A stretch of DNA of 8,407 nucleotides from positions 1 through 8,407 of the forward strand of contig JAJZAL010000229.1 of NCBI GenBank assembly GCA_021799405.1, read 5' to 3'. Positions 1 through 5,532 of the stretch are shown in pieces. Numbering within the stretch: position 1 is the stretch's first letter; every line of letters starts with the position of its first letter. The position numbers were made by a program, and so were the translations under genes. Source of the DNA: Acidobacteriota bacterium (GTDB lineage: Bacteria > Acidobacteriota > Terriglobia > Terriglobales > Acidobacteriaceae). The notes beneath the pieces were generated by a model that was not told the origin of the DNA, made no database searches, and saw nothing but the letters and a program-made list of their open reading frames with translations.

Positions 1-53
1 AACTGTAAAGGATGTCCCGAGACAAACTGTAAAGGATCTATAGGGACTGGACA
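1..53. mobile_element. Probable insertion-sequence end with tandem terminal repeats
   Basis: The 13-mer AACTGTAAAGGAT occurs at 1-13 and again at 25-37, a 24-bp period. The stretch closes with GGACTGGACA ending at 53. Read outward on the minus strand it begins TGTCCAGTCC, and a 5'-TG start is common at transposon tips. Multiple short terminal repeats of this kind are typical of IS21- and IS481-type elements, where the transposase binds them; which family this is cannot be decided because the transposase would lie left of the window. The boundary at 53 is supported independently: a 20-bp sequence shared in inverted orientation with 340-359 starts exactly at 54. No target-site duplication can be tested here. 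Confidence 0.4.
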
Positions 54-73
54 CTTCTTTTGCTTGAGTGGGG
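54..73. repeat. Truncated REP-like palindrome, left copy
   Basis: These 20 bases are the exact reverse complement of 340-359. They contain the arm GCTTGAGTGGG (62-72) and the loop, but the outer partner arm CCCACTCAAG that would complete the hairpin is missing on the left. The probable insertion-sequence end sits there instead. Together with the complete hairpin at 341-369 it brackets the transposase remnant in inverted orientation, the arrangement expected of REP sequences around a RAYT gene. Confidence 0.7.
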
Positions 74-94
74 GACAGAAGTAATCTTTCCTCC

Positions 95-364
95 ATGCCA
101 ACCAGGCTTCGGCGGTTCCACCATTTCAACGTTCACAATCACGAAACGTTCCAAGACAAGCTGCGCTATATTCATCGCAACTCTGTCCGCAAGCAGCTAT
201 GCAGCCGGGCGGAGGATTGGCCCTGGTCCAGCTTCCGCCACTACGCTACGGGACAGGAAGGAATCGTCGAAATTGAATCGGATTGGACGGCGAACAAGCG
301 AGAAAGGGCAGCCGGACGACTATGCGCGCTCAGCTACAACCCCACTCAAGCAAAAGAAGCTTGA
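95..364 (+). pseudogene. Internally deleted REP-associated tyrosine transposase (RAYT, IS200-like Y1 family)
   Basis: RAYTs are HUH/Y1 single-strand nucleases that mobilise REP palindromes. This frame (89 aa from ATG 95) starts MPTRLRRF, like RAYT N-termini. It then runs directly into the C-terminal signature: FNVHNHE, then KLRYIHRNSV, EDWPWSSFRHYATG and VEIESDWTA (roughly residues 11-70). Family members are usually about 170 residues or more, so roughly the middle half is gone, including the HUH metal-binding motif and the catalytic tyrosine. The protein should therefore be inactive as a nuclease. The frame stays open, so the deletion is in frame, and RRF occurs at both presumed junction sides, which fits deletion through short homology. 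The stop codon (362-364) lies within the REP hairpin. Family identity is strong; whether the short frame is translated is unknown, and no convincing ribosome site precedes it. Confidence 0.8.
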
Positions 365-369
365 GTGGG
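341..369. repeat. Complete REP-like hairpin at the 3' end of the RAYT remnant
   Basis: Perfect 11-bp arms CCCACTCAAGC (341-351) and GCTTGAGTGGG (359-369) enclose the 7-nt loop AAAAGAA. It encodes the last residues and stop of the RAYT frame, as commonly seen for RAYT/REP units. There is no T-run on either side, so it is better read as a REP element than as a terminator. Confidence 0.75.
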
Positions 370-775
370 CCACCTGCCGTCCTGCATGGGGCGCGCTTGT
401 GAAATGCATCACCTGCAACAGCAAGGCCACTACATTCTCTTCCCGCATTGTTGGCAACAATGCGGCAACGCAAGATAGATTTTTGAGCATGATGTTCCTC
501 TTTGCACAGCAAGACTGCATTGGCGTTATTCGTGCTTATGCGGCTGAAGTCTGTTGTGCCGGCGGTCCCGTGTTACACCTGCGGAATCGCTCTCTGACGG
601 AACCTATCCGGCGGACACGCATCTGCAAGCCCTTCTTCTGCAAGCGGGCAGAGCGTCCGTTCGAGTACGTTCACCGCTCTCCGGGGATCTTTTCATCATC
701 ACAGATTGTTTGTCAGCGGCCATTTTGCGGAACACCGCGGGTCGTATTGGAATATGTGCTGCCATACCCTCCCGA
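370..775. other. Gene-poor stretch
   Basis: About 400 bases without a recognisable gene. Open frames exist on both strands but none shows a known motif, a convincing ribosome site or a plausible protein composition. The only clear structure is the palindrome at 443-465. It may be decayed sequence between the RAYT remnant and the esterase gene. Confidence 0.5.
443..465. repeat. Perfect 23-bp palindrome
   Basis: CCGCATTGTTG (443-453) and CAACAATGCGG (455-465) are perfect inverted 11-mers around a single central G454. With essentially no loop it suits a dimeric protein-binding site better than an RNA hairpin. No gene start lies close by, so the partner and role are unknown. Confidence 0.6.
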
Positions 776-804
776 TAATGGGAAGCGAGGCAGGCTTCCC
801 ATTA
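776..804 (-). terminator. Hairpin overlapping the esterase stop codon
   Basis: Perfect 11-bp arms TAATGGGAAGC (776-786) and GCTTCCCATTA (794-804) with a 7-nt loop. The minus-strand esterase stop (802-804) is inside the stem. No U-run follows on either strand, so intrinsic termination is uncertain; it could instead protect the 3' end of the transcript. Confidence 0.4.
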
Positions 805-2379
805 CTTGCTGATCTTGCTGTGCCCCTTGATAGTTTGCTCGGTCAGATTGAGGCGTATTTCCCATGGATCCCGTTTCGCGATGGGACCGTTCTCGGTGAA
901 GTCCATCAGGACGTCTTTGCTGGATTTGTACTCGGGCCAGTGCGGCAGCCCAGGACCATTCGGATTGCCGGTCTTGGCGAAGTTTGCCCAATAGGCGTTC
1001 GCTTCTTCGGCGACCTTTTCATCGTGAGCGGTGGTGGCCGCGCCGTACTTTGCCTTGACGGTGTCGAAGACATAAGGAATTTCAGATGCGTGCGGTGCGC
1101 CGGGCCACTTGCTTCGCATGGAGTGCGCAACGTAGCCGAAGCGAAACTCCCATGCGGGATCGCCCTGAGAGGAGAGGGTCTGAGCGACGAAGCGCGCGGG
1201 CTCGACCATCATGGCGTCCGCGGCTACCTTCATGCGGAGCAGGAAGAAGTTGGGCGCGGATGCTGCGTCGTATGCCTTCTCGGCAGTTTTGGCGTTGGCT
1301 CCAAACTTCGCGAAAAGCTGCTGCTTGTTCTTTGCGCCGGAGAAGCCTATATCCATATTTGTAGCGCCTATGATCACGGGAACGTGGTGATACTTGCCTT
1401 CCTCGTAGAGAGTTTCCGGCTGGGCCGTGACCACTTTACCGTCGATCATAGGGCCGGGATAAGTCGAGTTGGCGGCGGCCATACTGGCCATGTTCATGCC
1501 GTCGACGATATCTTTGGCGGGGAGTGCGCGGAGCTTCCTGAGAGCGGCGGGGCCATCACCCTCGATTCCCATGCTGCGCGCGAAGTTGACGCCAAGCTGC
1601 TGGCCGGAGGGCCGGCCGTGCATTCCGACAGTGACGCCGGTTGAGTTCAGCAGCTTTCTTCCGCCGCCTGACTCAATGATGGCTCGTTCAAAGAGCCCTT
1701 TTGTGAGGGGCGATGTTAAGAGCATATGAACCGAGAAACCGCCGGCGGATTGGCCGAAAACGGTGACGTCGTGCGGATTGCCGCCGAACGCGGCGATGTT
1801 TTTCTGTACCCACTTCAAGGCTGCAATCTGATCCATGTAGCCGTAGTTGCCAAGCATGTGGGTTTTGCTTGCCTTGGTGAGCGCAGGAAACGCGAAGAAC
1901 CCGAAGCGGCCCAAACGGTAATTGAAGCTGACAAAGACGATTCCGTTTTGCGCAAAGTGTTTGCCGTTGTAAACGGCCGGCGAGCTACCCCCGTTCACCC
2001 ATCCGCCGCCATAAATCCACACCATGACCGGAAGCTTTCCAGTGTGATGTGCCGGAGTCCAAACGTTTAGGTACAGACAATTCTCCGAAGGCTTGGTGCG
2101 TTCCGGTGCTGCGTCCCCAGGGAACAGCAGTTGCATGCAATCGTGTCCATAGTGCGTTGCGTCGCGCACGCCTTTCCATTTGGCGGCTGGTTGCGGCGGA
2201 CGCCAGCGAAGCTTGCCGACCGGAGGCGCGGCGTAGGGAATGCCTTTGAAGGCTGTAACGCCCGCGTGCGTAGAGCCCTTCAGTTTTCCGGTATTGATGG
2301 TTACGATATTCTGCGCACCGGCAATGCCAGTAAGCGCCAGCGCCTGCGATAGGATGACTGCTGTAATAATTCCGCGCAA
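802..2379 (-). CDS. Secreted type-B carboxylesterase (alpha/beta hydrolase)
   Basis: Predicted carboxylic-ester hydrolase of the carboxylesterase/lipase family (COesterase), 525 aa from TTG 2379, a usual family length. An N-terminal signal peptide is visible (hydrophobic IITAVILSQALALTGIAGA, probable cleavage near residue 23), so it acts in the periplasm or outside. Family landmarks in order: FKGIPYAAPPVG near 44-55, the EN-CLYLNVW segment at 99-107, the oxyanion loop WIYGGGWVNGG (121-131), the nucleophile elbow GQSAGG with Ser211, and the catalytic His430 in APHASEIPYVF. The acid position reads NMDIG (341-345) where many relatives have DEG, so Asp343 is the likely acid. A longer in-frame start (2511) was rejected because it would place 44 extra residues before the signal peptide and lacks a ribosome site. 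The natural substrate is unknown. It lies downstream of, and in the same direction as, the LysR gene with a 219-bp gap and its own candidate promoter. Confidence 0.9.
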   Translation of the reverse strand: MRGIITAVILSQALALTGIAGAQNIVTINTGKLKGSTHAGVTAFKGIPYAAPPVGKLRWRPPQPAAKWKGVRDATHYGHDCMQLLFPGDAAPERTKPSENCLYLNVWTPAHHTGKLPVMVWIYGGGWVNGGSSPAVYNGKHFAQNGIVFVSFNYRLGRFGFFAFPALTKASKTHMLGNYGYMDQIAALKWVQKNIAAFGGNPHDVTVFGQSAGGFSVHMLLTSPLTKGLFERAIIESGGGRKLLNSTGVTVGMHGRPSGQQLGVNFARSMGIEGDGPAALRKLRALPAKDIVDGMNMASMAAANSTYPGPMIDGKVVTAQPETLYEEGKYHHVPVIIGATNMDIGFSGAKNKQQLFAKFGANAKTAEKAYDAASAPNFFLLRMKVAADAMMVEPARFVAQTLSSQGDPAWEFRFGYVAHSMRSKWPGAPHASEIPYVFDTVKAKYGAATTAHDEKVAEEANAYWANFAKTGNPNGPGLPHWPEYKSSKDVLMDFTENGPIAKRDPWEIRLNLTEQTIKGHSKISK

Positions 2380-2392
2380 CTCATCTCTCCTT
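2377..2392 (-). promoter_or_regulatory. Ribosome-binding site deciding a TTG start
   Basis: AAGGAG (2392-2387 on the minus strand) is 7 nt from TTG at 2379-2377, which opens directly into the signal peptide. The nearby ATG (2385-2383) is in another frame. This supports TTG initiation for the esterase. Confidence 0.7.
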
Positions 2393-2541
2393 TTGAAAAT
2401 GCCAGCGGTACTGTCACCGGCAAATGTATTGCTACAACAAATCAGCCAACGACAGGGCTTCCGAGGCAATTGGCCGGTAGCACTGAAACCGCGTTTGAGC
2501 GGCCAATGCACGGCGATGCAACAGGTAGCTCACGAGCCGTG

Positions 2542-2571
2542 ACTATAGTGCATGAAAGTTACATCTGTGAA
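2542..2571 (-). promoter_or_regulatory. Candidate sigma70-type promoter for the esterase
   Basis: On the minus strand TTCACA (2571-2566) and TATAGT (2547-2542) are separated by 18 nt. It would give a leader of roughly 155 nt before the TTG start. It lies in the gap between the LysR stop and the esterase, so the esterase can be transcribed separately. Confidence 0.4.
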
Positions 2572-2598
2572 ATAGAATCATTCGAAAACACTATTCAC

Positions 2599-3531
2599 TT
2601 ATTTGGAACAGCGAGATGCTGCCTCTGAAGTCGACTCAAGCGCAGTCTGAGCAACGTGCTTGAAAATCTCCATCATCTTTGCAGCGGCTGGAGATGGGGT
2701 TTTGCCCTTGCGGCGGATGATCTGAATCCGGCGCGTGATGGCGGGGCGGGTGATGGGCAACTTGATGATGCGAGATGCGCTGCCCATGGTGTCGGCGTAT
2801 TCCGGCAGGACCCCGACACCAAATCCAGCGCGGACCAGGCTCAACGAGGTGGACATGTAATTGACCTCAAAGGCTGGGATTGCGTGCAGGGAGGATTTCT
2901 GCATGGCATCTTCGAGCAGTGTGCGCACGCTGCTGTCCATCGCGGTGAGAACAAGCGGGTGTTCCGAGAGTTGACTAAGGGAAACTGCGGAACGGCTTGA
3001 GAGGGGATGGCGTGCGGGAAGGAAAGCGAAGAGCCGGTCCGTGAAGAGTAGAGAAGTGACAATGTCCCTGTCGGGCCTGGTCATAATGCCGATGCCAAAG
3101 TCGACGTCGTCGTTGCGGACCTGTTCGATGACCCGATTGGCTACGACATCGTTGATCTTGATAAGGACTCCGGGATGGGCGGCCGTGAATCGGCTGATGA
3201 CCTCAGCAAGAATGCCGGAGGCGACAGACGGAAGCAGCGCGATCGAGACGATTCCACGCCGAAGGCCGGTGATCTCCCGAGTCTGGCTGACGATGGCTTC
3301 GCTGTCAATCACGATACGCTGCAGGGGGGCGAGTACCTGCCGGCCCGCATCCGTGAGGGCGACGCGACGCTTGTTGCGATCGAATAATTTGACGCCAAGG
3401 GTCTCTTCAAGCTGTTGTATCTGCACGGTCAAGGCTGACTGTGAAACGTGGAGTTCCTGCGCAGCTCGCGTAAAGTTGGAGTGTTTGGCGACAGCCAGAA
3501 AAGCGCGGATATGGCGAATCTCGTTGATCAT
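2599..3531 (-). CDS. LysR-type transcriptional regulator
   Basis: DNA-binding regulator of 310 aa, the normal family length. The N-terminal winged helix-turn-helix is clear: FLAVAKHSNFTRAAQELHVS then QSALTVQIQQLEE (about 11-43), GVKLFDR (46-52) and the T-AG motif near 60-63, followed by the linker helix to about residue 90. The C-terminal effector domain starts around residue 93 (GIVSIALLPSVASGIL) and shows the usual periplasmic-binding-like pattern (DFGIGI near 144-149, GFGVGVLPEY further on). It is divergent from the AtuA pair with a 193-bp spacer, the standard arrangement for a LysR regulator and its target. A promoter for the regulator itself overlaps an inverted repeat, suggesting autoregulation. 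No Shine-Dalgarno is visible before ATG 3531; given the promoter position the transcript may be almost leaderless. The effector is unknown. Confidence 0.95.
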   Translation of the reverse strand: MINEIRHIRAFLAVAKHSNFTRAAQELHVSQSALTVQIQQLEETLGVKLFDRNKRRVALTDAGRQVLAPLQRIVIDSEAIVSQTREITGLRRGIVSIALLPSVASGILAEVISRFTAAHPGVLIKINDVVANRVIEQVRNDDVDFGIGIMTRPDRDIVTSLLFTDRLFAFLPARHPLSSRSAVSLSQLSEHPLVLTAMDSSVRTLLEDAMQKSSLHAIPAFEVNYMSTSLSLVRAGFGVGVLPEYADTMGSASRIIKLPITRPAITRRIQIIRRKGKTPSPAAAKMMEIFKHVAQTALESTSEAASRCSK

Positions 3532-3542
3532 CGAAAAATCAG

Positions 3543-3571
3543 ATTACAGCATTGAAAAGAATCTATTTCAA
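3543..3571 (-). promoter_or_regulatory. Promoter of the LysR gene
   Basis: On the minus strand TTGAAA (3571-3566) and TGTAAT (3548-3543) are 17 nt apart, each close to sigma70 consensus. Transcription would start only a few bases before ATG 3531, implying a very short leader. A second possible -10 (TATAGA, about 3593-3588) lies further upstream. Confidence 0.5.
3552..3571. promoter_or_regulatory. Candidate LysR operator in the divergent spacer
   Basis: TTGAAA (3552-3557) and TTTCAA (3566-3571) form an inverted repeat with 8 nt between the arms. It overlaps the LysR promoter and lies around -50 to -30 relative to the candidate AtuA promoter. That position would let one bound regulator repress itself and activate the divergent gene. 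It also contains a T-N11-A pair (3553/3565). Binding by this regulator is inferred. Confidence 0.4.
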
Positions 3572-3596
3572 AGAACAGTTAATCCGTTTCTATACT
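3567..3596 (+). promoter_or_regulatory. Candidate activator-dependent promoter of the AtuA pair
   Basis: TATACT (3591-3596) is a good -10 element. The -35 region about 17-18 nt upstream (around TTCAAA, 3567-3572) is poor, as expected for a LysR-activated promoter, and overlaps the candidate operator. The leader before GTG 3725 would be about 120 nt. Confidence 0.4.
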
Positions 3597-3724
3597 GCTC
3601 GTACTTTGTGCATGGAAAGATGCAGGAGTCTCGCTCGGAAAGTCAGACGTCGGAAGGGTTCGACTCTGTCCGGAGTTGATGGGCTTGTCTGCAGTCGCCG
3701 ACACAATACTCAGGAGATTCCTGC

Positions 3725-5059
3725 GTGAAATCTGTACGCATCGGGTGTGGCGCGGGCTTCTCAGGAGACCGTCTGGAACCGGCGGTAGACTTGGCCGAAC
3801 GGGGTGACCTGGACTACCTGGTGTTCGAATGCCTTTCGGAACGCACCATGGCCCTTGCGCACCTGGATCGCAGCAAGAATGCCGAAGGCGGGTTTGATCC
3901 ACTGCTGGCTGAACGCATGCGGGCTGTTCTTCCGATTTGCCGGCGGAATGGAACGAAGATCATCAGCAATATGGGCGCCGCGAACCCGCGCGCGGCCGCC
4001 TGCGAGGTGATCAGAATAGCACGCAGCCTTGGGCTTGGGGGACTGCGAATTGCCTGCATAACGGGCGATGATGTGCTGGGTCTGATCGCATCCACGGAGA
4101 CGAGTTACGCCGGGCACGACGAGTTGCCAGCGGGCTGGAGAGACGATCTTATTTCAGCGAATGCGTATCTTGGCGCGGAGCCGATCGTGCAGGCCTTGCA
4201 TCAAGGCGCAGATGTGGTATTAACAGGGCGGACGGCAGATCCTTCACTTTTTCTTGGAGCGCTGGCTTATGAATTTTCCTGGGGTGCCGATAATTGGCAG
4301 ATTTTGGGACAAGGTACACTGGTCGGACATTTGCTCGAGTGCGCGGGGCAGTTGACCGGCGGCTACTTTGCGGATCCCGGATACAAGGACGTTCCGGAAC
4401 TGGCACAGCTGGGCTTCCCATTTGCAGACGTTGCTTCGGATGGCAGCGCGACGCTTTCCAAGCTGACGGGAACCGGGGGCCTGATCTCACGAGCTACCTG
4501 TATCGAACAACTTCTTTATGAAGTTCAGGATCCGGCTGCGTATGTGACTCCGGATGTGACAGCAGATTTTTCAGCAGTAGAGATTCAACCCACAGGATTC
4601 AACGAGATTCACGTGTCAAGGGCGACGGGAGGGCCTCGGCCTGCTGAGTTGAAGGTATCGCTCGGGTTGTGGGGAGGCTACTTCGGCGAGGGGCAAATTT
4701 CGTATGCCGGAAGCAATGCGCTGGCTCGAGCAAGACTTGCTCAGAGCATTGTTGAAGAGCGCCTGGCAGCCGCCGGACTGCTCGAACTGGAGTGCGCGCT
4801 GATGGGCGTCAATGCGATTCACGGTCAAGCGTTGTCACCGCCTGCGAGTGAAATTCATGAAGTGAGATTGCGTGTTGCGGGACGGGCGAGAAGCATGCTG
4901 GATGCTGAAAAGATCCGGCGCGAGGTTGAGGCGCTTTACGTTAACGGGCCGGCAGGCGGGGGCGGTATTACGGGTTGTGCCCGCAGACTGGTCGCCGTCG
5001 AGAGCATTTTGATCCCACGCGAAGCCGTCCAGTGTCACATTCACATGGAGATGGCTTGA
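3725..5059 (+). CDS. AtuA family protein (DUF1446, acyclic terpene utilisation-like)
   Basis: 444 aa. Family hallmarks are present: GCGAGFSGDRLEPAVDLA (7-24), LDYLVFECLSERTMAL (29-44), SNMGAANPRAAA (81-92), GADVVLTGRTADPSLFLGAL (161-180) and HLLECAGQLTGGYFADPGYK (202-221). The founder AtuA belongs to the Pseudomonas citronellol/geraniol degradation cluster, but the reaction catalysed by this family is not settled, so no specific step is assigned. The GTG start is supported by AGGAG (3712-3716) with 8 nt spacing. The stop overlaps the next gene's start in TGATG, so the two are translationally coupled. Many relatives carry the small C-terminal domain fused; here it is a separate gene. No signal peptide, so cytoplasmic. 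No other acyclic-terpene genes (acyl-CoA carboxylase, hydratase, dehydrogenase) are visible here, so the true substrate may differ. Confidence 0.85.
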   Translation: MKSVRIGCGAGFSGDRLEPAVDLAERGDLDYLVFECLSERTMALAHLDRSKNAEGGFDPLLAERMRAVLPICRRNGTKIISNMGAANPRAAACEVIRIARSLGLGGLRIACITGDDVLGLIASTETSYAGHDELPAGWRDDLISANAYLGAEPIVQALHQGADVVLTGRTADPSLFLGALAYEFSWGADNWQILGQGTLVGHLLECAGQLTGGYFADPGYKDVPELAQLGFPFADVASDGSATLSKLTGTGGLISRATCIEQLLYEVQDPAAYVTPDVTADFSAVEIQPTGFNEIHVSRATGGPRPAELKVSLGLWGGYFGEGQISYAGSNALARARLAQSIVEERLAAAGLLELECALMGVNAIHGQALSPPASEIHEVRLRVAGRARSMLDAEKIRREVEALYVNGPAGGGGITGCARRLVAVESILIPREAVQCHIHMEMA

Positions 5060-5367
5060 TGCGAGTGAGAGAGATTGCGCATGCGCGCACGGGAGACAAA
5101 GGGCGGCAGCTTACGATTTCTCTGATTGCCTATCGACCAGAGGACTATTTCTTTCTATTGGATTGCATCACGGAGAGCGCGGTATCGGAGCTGTTCGCCC
5201 CGGTTATAGTTGCTCCGGTTTTGCGTTACGAGATTCCAACGCTGCACTCTCTGAATTTTGTGCTGCGGCGCGCCCCGGAGAAGAGCGTGACACGTTCGAT
5301 TTCACTCGATACGCACGGGAAGTGTATGGGAGATGTGTTGTTAGACATGGAATTGACAGGAAACTGA
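5059..5367 (+). CDS. AtuA-like ferredoxin-fold domain protein
   Basis: 102-aa protein matching the C-terminal domain that follows DUF1446 in full-length AtuA proteins. It opens with the characteristic IAHARTGDKG (6-15), then PEDY (27-30), LRYEIPTLHSLNFVL (55-69) and SVTRSISLDTHGK (76-88). The ATG at 5059 shares its A with the TGA of the preceding gene, so it is almost certainly co-translated and its product probably forms a complex with the larger protein. A longer in-frame start at 4975 lies inside the upstream gene and would add residues unlike the family, so it was rejected. Confidence 0.85.
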   Translation: MRVREIAHARTGDKGRQLTISLIAYRPEDYFFLLDCITESAVSELFAPVIVAPVLRYEIPTLHSLNFVLRRAPEKSVTRSISLDTHGKCMGDVLLDMELTGN

Positions 5368-5472
5368 GTTTCTCCGTTCCGATTCATCTATGGCGAGATG
5401 CAGCCCGTTGTTGACTCTGTCTTGTATGCTTCATGACGGCGACCCACGAAAACGCGCCGCCCGCGCTAGTGC

Positions 5473-5513
5473 AAGAGAAACGCGGCCAAGGCTACGGTAC
5501 GCCTCTGGCCGCG
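5473..5513 (-). terminator. Intrinsic terminator between convergent genes
   Basis: Arms CGCGGCCA+AGGC (5481-5492) and GCCT+TGGCCGCG (5501-5513, with one bulged base at 5505) form a strong 12-bp stem with an 8-nt loop. On the minus strand it is followed by TTTCTCTT (5480-5473), so it should end the GH43 transcript. It may also act weakly on the plus strand for the AtuA pair, though no U-run follows there. Confidence 0.65.
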
Positions 5514-5532
5514 GACTGTGAGTTCGGAAGAT

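Noticed and set aside
60..812. 250-codon plus-strand open frame across the RAYT remnant and the gene-free stretch
   Set aside because: It runs in a different frame from the clear RAYT signature, has no ribosome site and no recognisable motif, and its composition looks like a shadow.
706..1644. 312-codon plus-strand open frame
   Set aside because: Lies opposite the carboxylesterase, whose family motifs are unambiguous; the antisense frame shows no domain.
2380..2511. 44-residue N-terminal extension of the esterase
   Set aside because: Would bury the signal peptide, while a TTG preceded by AAGGAG at 7 nt fits exactly.
3041..3679. 212-codon plus-strand open frame
   Set aside because: Antisense to the LysR gene and its upstream region; rich in Arg/Ser/Thr with no domain.
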